Of a stretch of 64,000 bases of DNA, positions 46,957 through 56,400 are shown piece by piece. The stretch's first letter is position 1; each line of letters starts with the position of its first letter. The notes beneath the pieces are model-generated. The model was not told where the DNA came from. It saw only the letters and a program-made list of their open reading frames with translations, and made no database searches. The position numbers and the translations under genes were made by a program. This DNA comes from Bifidobacterium sp. (GTDB taxonomy: Bacteria; Actinomycetota; Actinomycetes; Actinomycetales; Bifidobacteriaceae). The stretch is from assembly GCA_022649135.1 (NCBI GenBank), contig JALCNP010000007.1, positions 1-64,000 of the forward strand, read 5' to 3'.

Positions 46957-48165
46957 ATGACGGCGGGGGAGGGCGCCCGTGACCGGGATGCGGCGGGGGC
47001 GGGGCCTCAGCAGCGGCCCGCCATCGCCCCGGTGGACCTCGGGCGCATTCATGTGCCGACCCCGGTGATGCTTTCGCCCATGGCAGGAGTCACCAACTGG
47101 CCGTTCCGGGTGATCTGCGAGTCCTATGGTCCCGATGGCCTCTATGTCGCGGAGATGATCACGGCCCGGGCCCTGGTGGCCCGCAACCCCAAGGCGCTGC
47201 GTCTGTGCCGGTTCGCCCCGAGCGAGCATGTCCGTTCACTGCAGCTGTACGGTGTCAACCCGGCCATCGTGGCCCAGGCGGCCCGCATGGTTGTCGACGG
47301 GGACATGGCCGATCACGTGGATCTCAATTTCGGGTGCCCCGTTCCCAAGGTCACCCGTCGGGGCGGGGGGTCGGCATTGCCGTGGAAGCTGGATCTGTTC
47401 CGCGAACTCGTGTCGCAGGTCGTGTCCGTGTGCTCTCCGGCGGGGATCCCCGTCACGGCGAAGATCAGAATCGGCATCGACGACGAGCATGAGACGTTCC
47501 GCGAGGCGGGACACATCGCCCAGGAGGAGGGCTGTGCCGCGGTCACGCTGCATGCGCGCACCACCGCCCAGTATTACGGGGGACATTCCGACTGGGACGC
47601 CATAGGCGATCTCGTCGGTGAACTCGATATTCCCGTCTTCGGGAACGGCGACATCTGGGGGGCCGATGACGCCATGGCCATGATGCGCGAAACCGGCTGC
47701 GCCGGAGTCGCCATCGGACGAGGCTGCCAGGGACGGCCCTGGATCTTCGCGGACATACGCCATGCCTTCGCCGGGAGCGGCGAGCGTGTGAACCCCACCC
47801 TGGGGGATGTGGGTGACGTGATCATGCGTCACGCGGGCCTGCTGACCGAGTTCTTCGACGGCGACGAAAGGATGGCCGTGCACGATCTGCGAAAGCATAT
47901 CGCATGGTATCTCAAGGGATTCGCGGTCGGAGGGGCGGCGCGCAAGGCCTTTATGGAGTGCGAGACGCTTGATCAGGTGTCACGCGAGATCGGCCGGCTC
48001 GATCCTGCCATGACGGTGCCCGAACGCATGATCGACAAGCCGCGCGGCCGTGTTCGCTATGCGAAAAAGGTCCATCTGCCTTATGGTTGGCTTGATACCC
48101 GGGAAACCACGCACGAGCAGCGCGAGACCCTGTTCGGGGACGATCCCATGGACGCGGGGTATTGA
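46957..48165 (+). CDS. dusB: tRNA-dihydrouridine synthase (DusB-like)
   Basis: FMN enzyme reducing uridines in tRNA D-loops. The 402-residue protein has PVMLSPMAGVTNWPFR, LQLYGVNPAIVA, DLNFGCPVPKVTRRGGGSAL with the catalytic Cys, and VTLHARTTAQYYGG. FGNGDIWGADDA and GVAIGRGCQGRPWIF complete the barrel. No clear ribosome-binding site precedes ATG 46957, 34 nt after the glyS stop; translation from a slightly later start is possible. The first 30 residues are Ala/Arg-rich and may not belong to the protein. It is followed by ftsZ after 127 nt. Confidence 0.93.
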   Translation: MTAGEGARDRDAAGAGPQQRPAIAPVDLGRIHVPTPVMLSPMAGVTNWPFRVICESYGPDGLYVAEMITARALVARNPKALRLCRFAPSEHVRSLQLYGVNPAIVAQAARMVVDGDMADHVDLNFGCPVPKVTRRGGGSALPWKLDLFRELVSQVVSVCSPAGIPVTAKIRIGIDDEHETFREAGHIAQEEGCAAVTLHARTTAQYYGGHSDWDAIGDLVGELDIPVFGNGDIWGADDAMAMMRETGCAGVAIGRGCQGRPWIFADIRHAFAGSGERVNPTLGDVGDVIMRHAGLLTEFFDGDERMAVHDLRKHIAWYLKGFAVGGAARKAFMECETLDQVSREIGRLDPAMTVPERMIDKPRGRVRYAKKVHLPYGWLDTRETTHEQRETLFGDDPMDAGY

Positions 48166-48292
48166 GCCGCGACGGGCCTGCGGCCGGGGCATGCGAGAAG
48201 AGTGAAAAAAACACCCGCACACGCCGGGGAATAATCCCTATTCCCCGCGGTTCTGCGATAGAGTAAAGCGTAACCGTAAGTGACAGGAGACA

Positions 48293-49483
48293 ATGGTGAG
48301 CGAGATTGCCCAGACTGACAATTTCAACGACAAGACCAATATCAAGGTTGTCGGTGTCGGTGGAGCCGGCGGCAACGCCGTCAATCGCATGATTGCCGAA
48401 GGTCTGCAGAACGTTGAATTCGTGGCCGTCAATACAGATGCGAAGGATCTGCTGCGCTCGGACGCAGACGTGAAGATTTCCCTGAGCGACAACAGCAGCA
48501 GGGGTCTGGGAGCCGGAGCCGATCCGGAAAAGGGATCCAAGGCCGCGAAGGATCATCAGTCGGACATCGAGGAGTCTCTCAAGGGCGCCGACATGGTGTT
48601 CGTGACCTGCGGCGAGGGAGGCGGCACCGGCACCGGCGCCAGTCCCATCGTCGCCAGGGCCGCGCATGAGCAGGGCTCCCTCACCATCGCCGTGGTGACC
48701 CGTCCCTTCGCATTCGAGGGGCCGCAGCGCGCCGCGTCGGCGAAGCTGGGAATCGAGAATCTGCGCAAGGAGGTCGACGCCCTCATCGTCATCCCCAACG
48801 ACAGGCTGCTTGAGCTCTCCGACAGAACCGTGGGAATCGTGGATGCCTTCAAAACCGCCGACACGGCATTGCTCGCCGGCGTGCAGGGGATCACTGACCT
48901 GATCACGATGAACTCCTACATCCATGTCGACTTTTCCGATGTCACGGCGATCCTTCGCGGTGCGGGCACGGCCCTGTTCGGCATCGGCTCCGCCCGGGGA
49001 GAGGATCGCGCCACGCAGGCCGCCGAGATCGCCATCAGCTCCCCCCTTCTGGAGGAGAGCGTCGAGGGTGCCCATGGTGCCCTGATCAACATCGCCGGCC
49101 CCACCGATCTGAAGCTTCAGGAGGCTTCCGCCGCCACGGAGCTCGTGCGCAAGGCCATTCATCCCGAGGCGCAGATCATATGGGGCCTGGCTCTGGACGA
49201 CGCCTACGGGGACGAGGTGCGGGTCACCGTCATCGCCGCCGGGTTCGATGCGAATTCCAAGAAGGCGGGCACGTCCGAGGATGCCGGCTCCTCCCAGCAG
49301 CAGGCGCAGGAGGCCCCGGTGTCGGATTCGCATACGGAGGTTCCCCCTCTTGTGCATCCCGTCCCCGATTTCAAGCCGGAGCAGGGGGATGCGACATCCC
49401 AGTCGTTCGACGAGACAGGGGAGCACGATGTCGTCTCCTCGAACGATCCGGGCGATCTGGACATTCCGGATTTTCTGCGCTAA
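48293..49483 (+). CDS. ftsZ: Cell division protein FtsZ
   Basis: Tubulin-like GTPase that forms the division ring. The 396-residue protein has KVVGVGGAGGNAVNRMI, the GTP-binding GEGGGTGTGASPIVA, ALIVIPNDRLLEL, and the T7 loop with NSYIHVDFSDVTAIL. A flexible Ser/Gln/Glu-rich linker leads to the C-terminal peptide DPGDLDIPDFLR, the FtsA/SepF-binding tail. AGGAGACA precedes the ATG. It is the first gene of a division run with sepF, yggT and wag31. In bifidobacteria ftsZ is separated from the main mur/fts cluster, as seems true here. Confidence 0.98.
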   Translation: MVSEIAQTDNFNDKTNIKVVGVGGAGGNAVNRMIAEGLQNVEFVAVNTDAKDLLRSDADVKISLSDNSSRGLGAGADPEKGSKAAKDHQSDIEESLKGADMVFVTCGEGGGTGTGASPIVARAAHEQGSLTIAVVTRPFAFEGPQRAASAKLGIENLRKEVDALIVIPNDRLLELSDRTVGIVDAFKTADTALLAGVQGITDLITMNSYIHVDFSDVTAILRGAGTALFGIGSARGEDRATQAAEIAISSPLLEESVEGAHGALINIAGPTDLKLQEASAATELVRKAIHPEAQIIWGLALDDAYGDEVRVTVIAAGFDANSKKAGTSEDAGSSQQQAQEAPVSDSHTEVPPLVHPVPDFKPEQGDATSQSFDETGEHDVVSSNDPGDLDIPDFLR

Positions 49484-49512
49484 TAGACAGGTGTTGATCG
49501 AAAGGAACTTCC

Positions 49513-49989
49513 ATGGCAGGGTTCATGAAGAACGCGATGTCATATCTCGGCATGACGGATGTGGCCGATGACGATGACGATTTCGCGGAGGATGGCGATT
49601 CGACCGAATCGAAGTTCGATTCCGATCACACGGTGACGCCCATGGCGTCCTCGACGGGCGCGGCGGCCTCCGCACAGCCCAGTCGCGACACGAACCCCTT
49701 CAAGGGGAGGGTCAGCCGCATCACCACCATCCATCCCAAGTCCTATGAGGATGCCCAGCTCGTCGGCCGGGCGATTCGTGACGGTGTCCCCGTGGTTCTT
49801 AACCTCACCGGCGTTTCCGAGGCGGTCGCCTACCGGATCGTCGACTTCTCCGCGGGAGTGGTGTTCGGGGTGAGGGGATCCATCGAGCGGGTGACCCCGC
49901 GCGTTTTCCTCCTGAGTCCTGCCCAGGTCAACATCAAGGTCGAGGAGCCCCAGCCTTCGAATTCCGCCCACGATCTTTTCGCCGACTAG
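49513..49989 (+). CDS. sepF: Cell division protein SepF
   Basis: FtsZ-binding membrane anchor, 158 residues, essential in actinobacteria without FtsA. The N-terminal MAGFMKNAMSYLGMTDVADD is the amphipathic membrane-binding helix. The core has RITTIHPKSYEDAQLVGRAI, DGVPVVLNLTGVSEAVAYRI and VDFSAGVVFGVRGSIERV. AAAGGAAC lies upstream of the ATG. It lies 29 nt after ftsZ, so it is very likely in the same operon. Confidence 0.96.
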   Translation: MAGFMKNAMSYLGMTDVADDDDDFAEDGDSTESKFDSDHTVTPMASSTGAAASAQPSRDTNPFKGRVSRITTIHPKSYEDAQLVGRAIRDGVPVVLNLTGVSEAVAYRIVDFSAGVVFGVRGSIERVTPRVFLLSPAQVNIKVEEPQPSNSAHDLFAD

Positions 49990-50146
49990 GATGCTCCGGG
50001 GCTTTTCCCGTGGTTCGCGATGTGTGTCGGTTCCGCGGTTCCCCATTGTTGCGTGACGTTCCGTGAGGAGTCGCCGTGCACCCCGTCCCCGGCGGATTCC
50101 CAGGGTTCGTCCAGCAATTCCTTCGGCATGTTCCCCACGCACTTGA

Positions 50147-50152
50147 TAGGCT
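50147..50152 (+). promoter_or_regulatory. Candidate leaderless -10 element of yggT
   Basis: TAGGCT is followed by GGTCCT and the yggT ATG at 50159, and no ribosome-binding site is visible. The gene may thus have its own start, apart from the ftsZ-sepF transcript. Confidence 0.4.
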
Positions 50153-50158
50153 GGTCCT

Positions 50159-50440
50159 ATGCTTTTCATCATTATCCGAGACGTCATCAACTGGGTCATC
50201 GGTGCATACATCACCGTGCTGTTCATACGGATGATTCTTGACTGGGTTTCGATTCTCGTCCCGCGCTGGTATCCCCGGGGTGTCATCGCGTCGCTGATCA
50301 ACGTGGTCTACCGGATCACCGAGCCGCCTCTTCGTTGGCTGAGGCGTTACATTCCGCCCATTCGCATGGGAGCCATCGCCCTGGACGTGAGCTTCATCGT
50401 GCTCTATTTCGCGCTGGTTGTTCTGCAAATCCTCATATAA
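50159..50440 (+). CDS. YggT family membrane protein
   Basis: A 93-residue protein with two membrane helices (about residues 2-28 and 70-91) and the YggT signature VYRITEPPLRWLRRYIPPI with IALDVSFIVLYFALVV following. Family members occur in division clusters and are thought to help cell division or ion balance; the exact function is unknown. It lies between sepF and wag31, the standard actinobacterial order. The DNA between sepF and yggT (170 bp) contains no further gene. Confidence 0.9.
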   Translation: MLFIIIRDVINWVIGAYITVLFIRMILDWVSILVPRWYPRGVIASLINVVYRITEPPLRWLRRYIPPIRMGAIALDVSFIVLYFALVVLQILI

Positions 50441-50535
50441 CGGCCGCAAACAGCGTAAAATCGACCAATACGTGATAGCATCGGGAGTTGATACAACACA
50501 GCAAGGCATCATGCCCAAAGCGAGGTGTAAATTTT

Positions 50536-51804
50536 ATGGCTCTGTTGACGCCGAAGGATATAAGAGAGCATACCTTCCCAACGGTTCGATTCAAAGAAGG
50601 TTATGATGTCGATGAAGTTGACGATTTTCTCGACCAGGTAACCGAGACCGTCGAGGCACTGGGTAAGCAGGCCGTGCAAAGCGGACAGTCCACACAGTCG
50701 TTCGGACCCGAGGTCACCGGGCTGAACAGCAAGATCTCCGATCTGACATCACAGATCGAGTCCCTGAAGACGGAGAATCAGCGTCTCAAGTCCGCCCAGA
50801 GCGCGGGAAGCACGAACAACGAGGCTCAGGTTTCCGCGGCGAAGCTCACCGAGGCCGAGGAAAGCAACCGCGCCCTCGTCTCTCAGAACGAACAGCTGAA
50901 GGGGCAGGTCGATCGCCTGAGCGCGCAGGTGGATCAGCTTACCGCGCAGGCGGCGAAGGCCGCCGGAAGCAAGGAGCTTGGACAGCAGCTCACCGCAGTC
51001 CAGCACGAGCGTGACGATCTTCGCTCGAAGGGAGAGCGTCTTGAACATGATCTCGCCCAGGCGAAGGAGCAGCTGCGTCAGTCCCAGCAGCAGGCCTCCC
51101 GTCTGGGGGACGTCACGCGTCAGCTCGAGGAGTCCAAGCAGCGTGAGAACCAGTTGCGCGAGCAGGTCTCCAAGGTGGAGCCGAGCACGGAGACGGGAAG
51201 TCTGCAGAAGATAGCGGGCGCCGCACGCTCCGGTTCGAGCGAGCCCGAGCGCGCCACCGCAATGCTCACCCTTGCCATGCAGCTGCACGATCAGTACGTC
51301 AACAAAGGCAAGGCCAAGGCCCAGGAGATCACGGAGGCCAGCCAGGCCAAGTACGAGGAACTCGTCACGCAGGCGAACAGCTACTCCTCCCGCACCCGCT
51401 CGGAGGCGGACGAATACAGCAAGCAGACGCGGCAGGACGCCGACGACTATGCGAAGAACACGCATGCCGATGCCGATGCCTACGTAGCAAAGACCAAGCA
51501 GGACGCGGACACCTATTCCAAAGGAACCCACGCGGATGCCGACGCCTACGAGACCGAGATCCACAACCGCGCCGCGGCCTACGATTCGCAGACGCGCTCG
51601 TCGGCGGACACCTATGCCAAGCAGGTGCGTGACAACATGGAGGCCCAGTCGAAGGTCATCGAAGGCAATATCCAGGGTCTCAAGCAGTTCGAGACCGAAT
51701 ATCGCACCCGTCTGACGGAATTCCTCAGTCAGCTCGTGTCCCAGGTTTCCGACACGAACAACTACAGCGATATGAGCCATGCCGACAACCAGTCCACGCA
51801 CTGA
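50536..51804 (+). CDS. wag31: DivIVA / Wag31 polar growth scaffold
   Basis: Coiled-coil protein that recruits wall synthesis to cell poles, 422 residues. The membrane-binding N-terminal DivIVA domain is LTPKDIREHTFPTVRFKEGY then DVDEVDDFLDQVTETVEAL. Long coiled-coil segments follow (residues about 65-230, Gln/Glu/Leu-rich). Residues about 285-360 contain a short repeat based on (K)QDADxYxKxTHADADAY, four or more copies. GAGGTG lies 11 nt before the ATG. It is the last gene of the division run and is 15 nt before lspA. Confidence 0.93.
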   Translation: MALLTPKDIREHTFPTVRFKEGYDVDEVDDFLDQVTETVEALGKQAVQSGQSTQSFGPEVTGLNSKISDLTSQIESLKTENQRLKSAQSAGSTNNEAQVSAAKLTEAEESNRALVSQNEQLKGQVDRLSAQVDQLTAQAAKAAGSKELGQQLTAVQHERDDLRSKGERLEHDLAQAKEQLRQSQQQASRLGDVTRQLEESKQRENQLREQVSKVEPSTETGSLQKIAGAARSGSSEPERATAMLTLAMQLHDQYVNKGKAKAQEITEASQAKYEELVTQANSYSSRTRSEADEYSKQTRQDADDYAKNTHADADAYVAKTKQDADTYSKGTHADADAYETEIHNRAAAYDSQTRSSADTYAKQVRDNMEAQSKVIEGNIQGLKQFETEYRTRLTEFLSQLVSQVSDTNNYSDMSHADNQSTH

Positions 51805-51819
51805 CGGGTTCGATCGGCA

Positions 51820-52455
51820 ATGAGAAGTCTTCACCAGGGACGGCTGCGCGCACGCGTGGCCGTCTTTGCATGCATAGCGGCGGTCGCCATCGGCATCGAC
51901 CAGATCACCAAGGCGTGCGCGCTGGTCGCGCTGGGGGACGGGCGGACGATTCGGGTGATTCCCAACCTCCTGTCCCTCACCCTGGTTCGCAACCCTGGCG
52001 CCTCCCTGGGAATGGGGTCGTCCGTCACCGGTCTCATCTCCCTTCTCGCCTGTGCGGCATGCGTGCTTCTTGTCGCTCTGGCCATAAGGACGACGTCCAT
52101 GCTCTGGACGGTCGCCTTCGCCCTCGCCTTCTCCGGCGCCGCCGGCAACCTCATCGACCGCGTCGCCTACGCCCAGGGGTTCATGAACGGCAAGGTCGTT
52201 GATTTTCTTGACTACGGATGGTCGGTCGGCAATGTCGCGGACATCTTCCTTATGTGCGCGGGACTGGGAATAGTCCTTCTGATGCTCTTCTCGCAGCCCT
52301 TCGAGGACGAGGCGGCGGCCCCGGCGGGTCATGGACCCGGGTCGGTTGACGGCGGATCGGTTGACGGCGGATCGGTTGACGGCGCAGTGGGTGCCGGGGC
52401 TTGTGACGACCATCCGACGGACGATGACGCTGCACGGGGAACGCGCAGGACATGA
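51820..52455 (+). CDS. lspA: Lipoprotein signal peptidase II
   Basis: Aspartic membrane protease that cleaves lipoprotein signal peptides after lipidation. Four membrane helices fit the LspA pattern, with VRNPGASLGM, GNLIDRVAYA (Asp113) and the second catalytic aspartate in NVADIFLM (Asp141). The 211-residue length exceeds the usual 160-180 because of a C-terminal tail with a GGSVD repeat and an acidic end, probably cytoplasmic and disordered. The ATGA overlap with rluD shows coupling. No lipoprotein diacylglyceryl transferase gene is in the window. Confidence 0.95.
   Translation: MRSLHQGRLRARVAVFACIAAVAIGIDQITKACALVALGDGRTIRVIPNLLSLTLVRNPGASLGMGSSVTGLISLLACAACVLLVALAIRTTSMLWTVAFALAFSGAAGNLIDRVAYAQGFMNGKVVDFLDYGWSVGNVADIFLMCAGLGIVLLMLFSQPFEDEAAAPAGHGPGSVDGGSVDGGSVDGAVGAGACDDHPTDDDAARGTRRT
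52342..52386 (+). repeat. Three 15-bp tandem repeats in lspA
   Basis: TCGGTTGACGGCGGA occurs at 52342-52356 and 52357-52371, and with one change at 52372-52386. They encode SVDGG/SVDGA units in the C-terminal tail of LspA, where length changes would keep the frame. Confidence 0.8.
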
Positions 52456-53384
52456 ACCGTCTTGTCCCCGCCCCTGAAGCGTTGGTGGGGCGGCGACTGG
52501 ACGTGGCCACCGCCAAGATGCTCGGCGTCTCCCGTGCGAAGGCGGCCGAACTCATCGATACCGGACAGGCAAAGATCCTGGGGCGGGACACGGCAAAATC
52601 CAGCACCCTTCTCGCGGGGGACACCGTGGAGTTCGATCTCGTCGAGCATCGCAGACGACCCGAACCCATCTCCAACGAGATGACCATCGAATTCGAGGAC
52701 GACGACATCGTGGTGGTCGACAAGCCGGTGGGGATAGCGGCGCATCCCTCGGTCGGATGGACGGGCGCGACGGTGCTGGGCAGTCTTCTGCAGCGCCATG
52801 TCCACATCACTTCCTATGGGGCTCCGGGCAGACAGGGGATCGTCAGCCGCCTGGATGTGGGCACAAGCGGGCTGATGCTCGTATGCAAGTCCGATCTGGC
52901 CTACACCCAGATGAGACGGCAGTTCGCCCGGCATGAGGTGGTCAAGACCTACCATGCCCTGGTCCAGGGGAACCTGCGGGAGGAAAGGGCGACGATAGAG
53001 GCCCCGATAGGACGGGCCAGGGTCTCGGACTTCCGCTTCACCGTCACCCCATCCGGCAAGCCGGCGGTGACGCACTGGGACGTCATGGAGCGCTTCGGCC
53101 TCGCCACGCTGGTGTCCGTGAATCTGGAGACCGGCAGAACGCATCAGATCCGCGTGCACTTCTCCTCGATCGGCCATCCGCTCGTCGGCGACCCCATGTA
53201 CGGGTCCAACCCCGTCATCGCGGGCCGCCTGGGGCTGGACAGGCAGTGGCTTCATGCCATGAAGCTGGAGTTCCGCCATCCGAGAACCCACGTGTGGACC
53301 ACTGTGACGTCTCACTATCCCGCGGATCTTCAACACGCCATCGATGTTCTGCGCGAGGAGCAGGATACCGGGAAAAACGAGTGA
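52452..53384 (+). CDS. rluD: RluA-family pseudouridine synthase (RluD-like)
   Basis: Isomerises uridine to pseudouridine in 23S rRNA, by family assignment. The 310-residue protein has an N-terminal S4-like domain (RRLDVATAKMLGVSRAKAAE) and the synthase domain with VVVDKPVGIAAHPSVGW, catalytic Asp135 in SRLDVGTSGLML (usual HRLD has His; here Ser), and LETGRTHQIRVHF and HPLVGDPMYG. The Ser for His change is common in actinobacterial homologues as far as I recall. The start overlaps the lspA stop by 4 nt. Confidence 0.93.
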   Translation: MNRLVPAPEALVGRRLDVATAKMLGVSRAKAAELIDTGQAKILGRDTAKSSTLLAGDTVEFDLVEHRRRPEPISNEMTIEFEDDDIVVVDKPVGIAAHPSVGWTGATVLGSLLQRHVHITSYGAPGRQGIVSRLDVGTSGLMLVCKSDLAYTQMRRQFARHEVVKTYHALVQGNLREERATIEAPIGRARVSDFRFTVTPSGKPAVTHWDVMERFGLATLVSVNLETGRTHQIRVHFSSIGHPLVGDPMYGSNPVIAGRLGLDRQWLHAMKLEFRHPRTHVWTTVTSHYPADLQHAIDVLREEQDTGKNE

Positions 53385-53435
53385 TGGGGCGTCATGCCCC
53401 CGCCTGATTTTCCCGCCGCCGTCACCGTGAAACGC

Positions 53436-53441
53436 TATCGT
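53436..53441 (+). promoter_or_regulatory. Candidate leaderless -10 element of dnaE
   Basis: TATCGT, followed by GGGAGTC and the ATG at 53449. GGGAG could also serve as a close ribosome-binding site, so the case is weaker than for the DUF3052 gene. Confidence 0.35.
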
Positions 53442-53448
53442 GGGAGTC

Positions 53449-56400
53449 ATGGCCCAATCCCACAGCAACTTTGTTCAGCTTCACAACCATACCCATTATT
53501 CGCTGCTTGACGGGGCGTCCAAGATCCCCAATCTGGTGAAGAGAACGCAGGAACTGGGGATGACGGCCGTCGGCATCACCGACCACGGGAACATGCACGG
53601 TGCCTACGAGATGTGGAGCACCGCAGTCAGGGCCGGGATAAAGCCCATCATCGGCATCGAGGCGTATGTCACCCCGGAAACCGCCCGACAGGACAAGACC
53701 CGTGTGCATTGGGGCACCGAGTCCCAGCGATCCGACGATGTGTCCGGCGGCGGTCTGATCACCCATCTCACCCTGTGGGCGCAGAGCGACGAGGGATTGG
53801 TCAATCTTCTCAAGGCGTCCTCCGTGGCCAATCTGGAGGGGCGCGTCATGCGCTATCCGCGTATGGACAAGGAGGTTCTCTCCACGTATTCGAAAGGGGT
53901 CATCTGCGGCTCGGGATGCCCCTCGGGAATAATACAGACCCGCCTGCGTCTGGGGCAGTTCGACGAGGCCCTTCGCGCCGCGGGCGAGTTCCAGGACATC
54001 TATGGCAAGGACAACTTCTTCATCGAGCTTATGGATCATGGCCTGTCGATCGAGAAGAGGGTGTCGAAGGATCTGCTGACCATAGCCAGGAAGCTCGACG
54101 CCCCTTTGGTGGCGACCAACGACTCCCATTACGTTTACGAGGAGGATCGCAGGGCCCAGGATGCCATGCTGTGCATCAACTCCGGCTCCCGCCTCGACGA
54201 CCCCGATCGGTTCAAATTCGAAGGTTCCGGATACTACATCAAATCCGCGCAGGAGATGCGCGCCCTGTTCAAGGAGACTCCGGAGGCGTGCGACAACACG
54301 CTCGAGATCGCGGATCGGTGCAACGTCATGTTCGACGACGGCGAGGACGGGGCGTTCATGCCCCGTTTCACCTGCCCCCCGGGATGGGACGAGACGTCCC
54401 TGTTCCTTCATGAGGTCGAGGAGGGTCTGGAGCGTCGCTACCACGACAACGTCCCGGAGAGGGTTCTCAAGCAGGCCGACTACGAATGCGGCGTGATATG
54501 CCAGATGCAGTTCTGCGGCTACTTCCTCGTGGTGGCCGACTACATCAACTGGGCCAAGACCCACGGAGTCATGGTGGGACCGGGGCGCGGGTCGGCCGCA
54601 GGATCGATGGTCGCCTATGCGATGGGGATCACCGAGCTCGATCCCATCAAGCACGGCCTGATCTTCGAGCGTTTCCTCAACCCGGAGCGCGTGTCGCTGC
54701 CCGACATCGACGTGGACTTCGATCCCGAGGGCCGGGCCAAGGTCCTTGACTATGTGGGGGAGAAATACGGCAGGGACAAGGTGGCGCAGTGCGTCATATA
54801 CGGCACCATCAAAACCAAGCAGGCCCTCAAGGATTCGGCCCGCATCATGGGGTACGAGTTCTCCGTGGGAGAGAAGATCACGAAGGCCCTGCCTCCGAGC
54901 AAGAACGGCAAGGACGCCAGCCTGAAGGACATCTTCGACCCCGGCTCGAAACGCTATGCCGAGGCCCGGGAGTTCCGCGAGCTGTACGATTCCGATCCGG
55001 ACGCCAAACGCATCACGGAGGAGGCGAAGGGCATCGAGGGACTGATCCGCCAGACGGGGGTCCACGCCTGTGCGACGATCATGGGGTCCGCCCCCATCAC
55101 CGACACCTCGCCGCTTCTGGAGAGAACCGATGGAACCGTCACCACCACATTCGAGTACCATACGTGCGAGACCCTCGGTCTGGTCAAGATGGATTTCCTT
55201 GGCCTGTCCAACCTCACCGTCATCCGCGACACCCTGACGAACATCGAGCTCAACGGAAAGCCGAAAATCGACTACACGCAGATTCCGCTCGACGACAAGG
55301 AGACGTACCAGCTGCTGTCACGGGGGGACACCCTGGGCGTGTTCCAGCTTGATTCCGACGGCATGCGCTCGTTGCTCAAAACCCTGAAGCCGGATAACTT
55401 CAACGACATCTCGGCACTGATCGCCCTGTACCGACCTGGCCCCATGGATATGGATTCGCACACCAACTATGCGAAGCGCAAGAACGGTCTGCAGAAGATC
55501 ACGCCCATCCATCCGGAAGTCGAGAAGCCTCTGAAGTCGGTGCTCGACGAAACCTACGGACTGATCGTCTACCAGGAGCAGGTGCAGTCGGCGGCGCGCA
55601 TCCTGGCCGGATACTCCCTCGGCAAGGCCGACGTCCTGCGAAGGGCCATGGGCAAAAAGAAGCCCGAGGTCCTGGCCAAGGAGAAGGTCCCCTTTTTCCA
55701 GGGCATGCAGGAGCACGGCTATTCGAAGGAGGCGGCCCAGGCCGTATGGGACATTCTGGTCCCCTTCTCGGGCTATGCCTTCAACAAGGCCCATTCCGCC
55801 GCATACGGCCTTATCTCGTATTGGACCGCGTATCTGAAGACGCACTACCCGGTCGAGTTCATGGCCGCCCTTCTGCAGAACGAGCGTACCAACAAGGACA
55901 AGACGGCCCTGTATCTGGGCGAGGCGCGTCGTATGGGAATCCAGGTGCTGCCCCCGGACGTGAACGAGTCGGTTCTGGAGTATTCGGCTGTGGGCGATGT
56001 CGTTCGCTTCGGATTGGGAGCCATCCGCAACGTCGGCGACAAGGCGGTGGCGGACATCATTGCCGAACGCCGGGGAGACCATGGGAAATATGTGAATTTC
56101 ATGGATTTCATCCGCCGTGTCCCCCTGAGCGCCCTGAACCGGCGTCTGGTCGAATCCCTGATCAAGGCGGGGGCTTTCGACTCGATCGATTCCAACAGAC
56201 GCGCCCTTTTCCAGATCCACGAGGCGGCCATCGAATCCGTCGTCGGCCTCAAGCGCAAGCAGGCCGAGGGGCAGTTCGATCTGTTCAGCGATTCCTCGGA
56301 CGAGGATGCGCAGGCCATGGGGGACGCCTCGGTGAACGTCCCCGATATCGAGGAGTGGGACAAGAAGACGAAGCTCAACTTCGAAAGGGAGATGCTGGGA

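Noticed and set aside
51400..51600. CRISPR-like periodicity in wag31
   Set aside because: The repeats are in frame, protein-coding, and encode DADAY-type units of the coiled-coil tail. No direct repeat/spacer structure exists anywhere in the window.
52842..52877. RluD-like enzyme inactivated by loss of the His in HRLD
   Set aside because: The catalytic Asp135 and following TSG are intact; Ser for His at this place is tolerated in the family as far as I know, so no loss of function is claimed.
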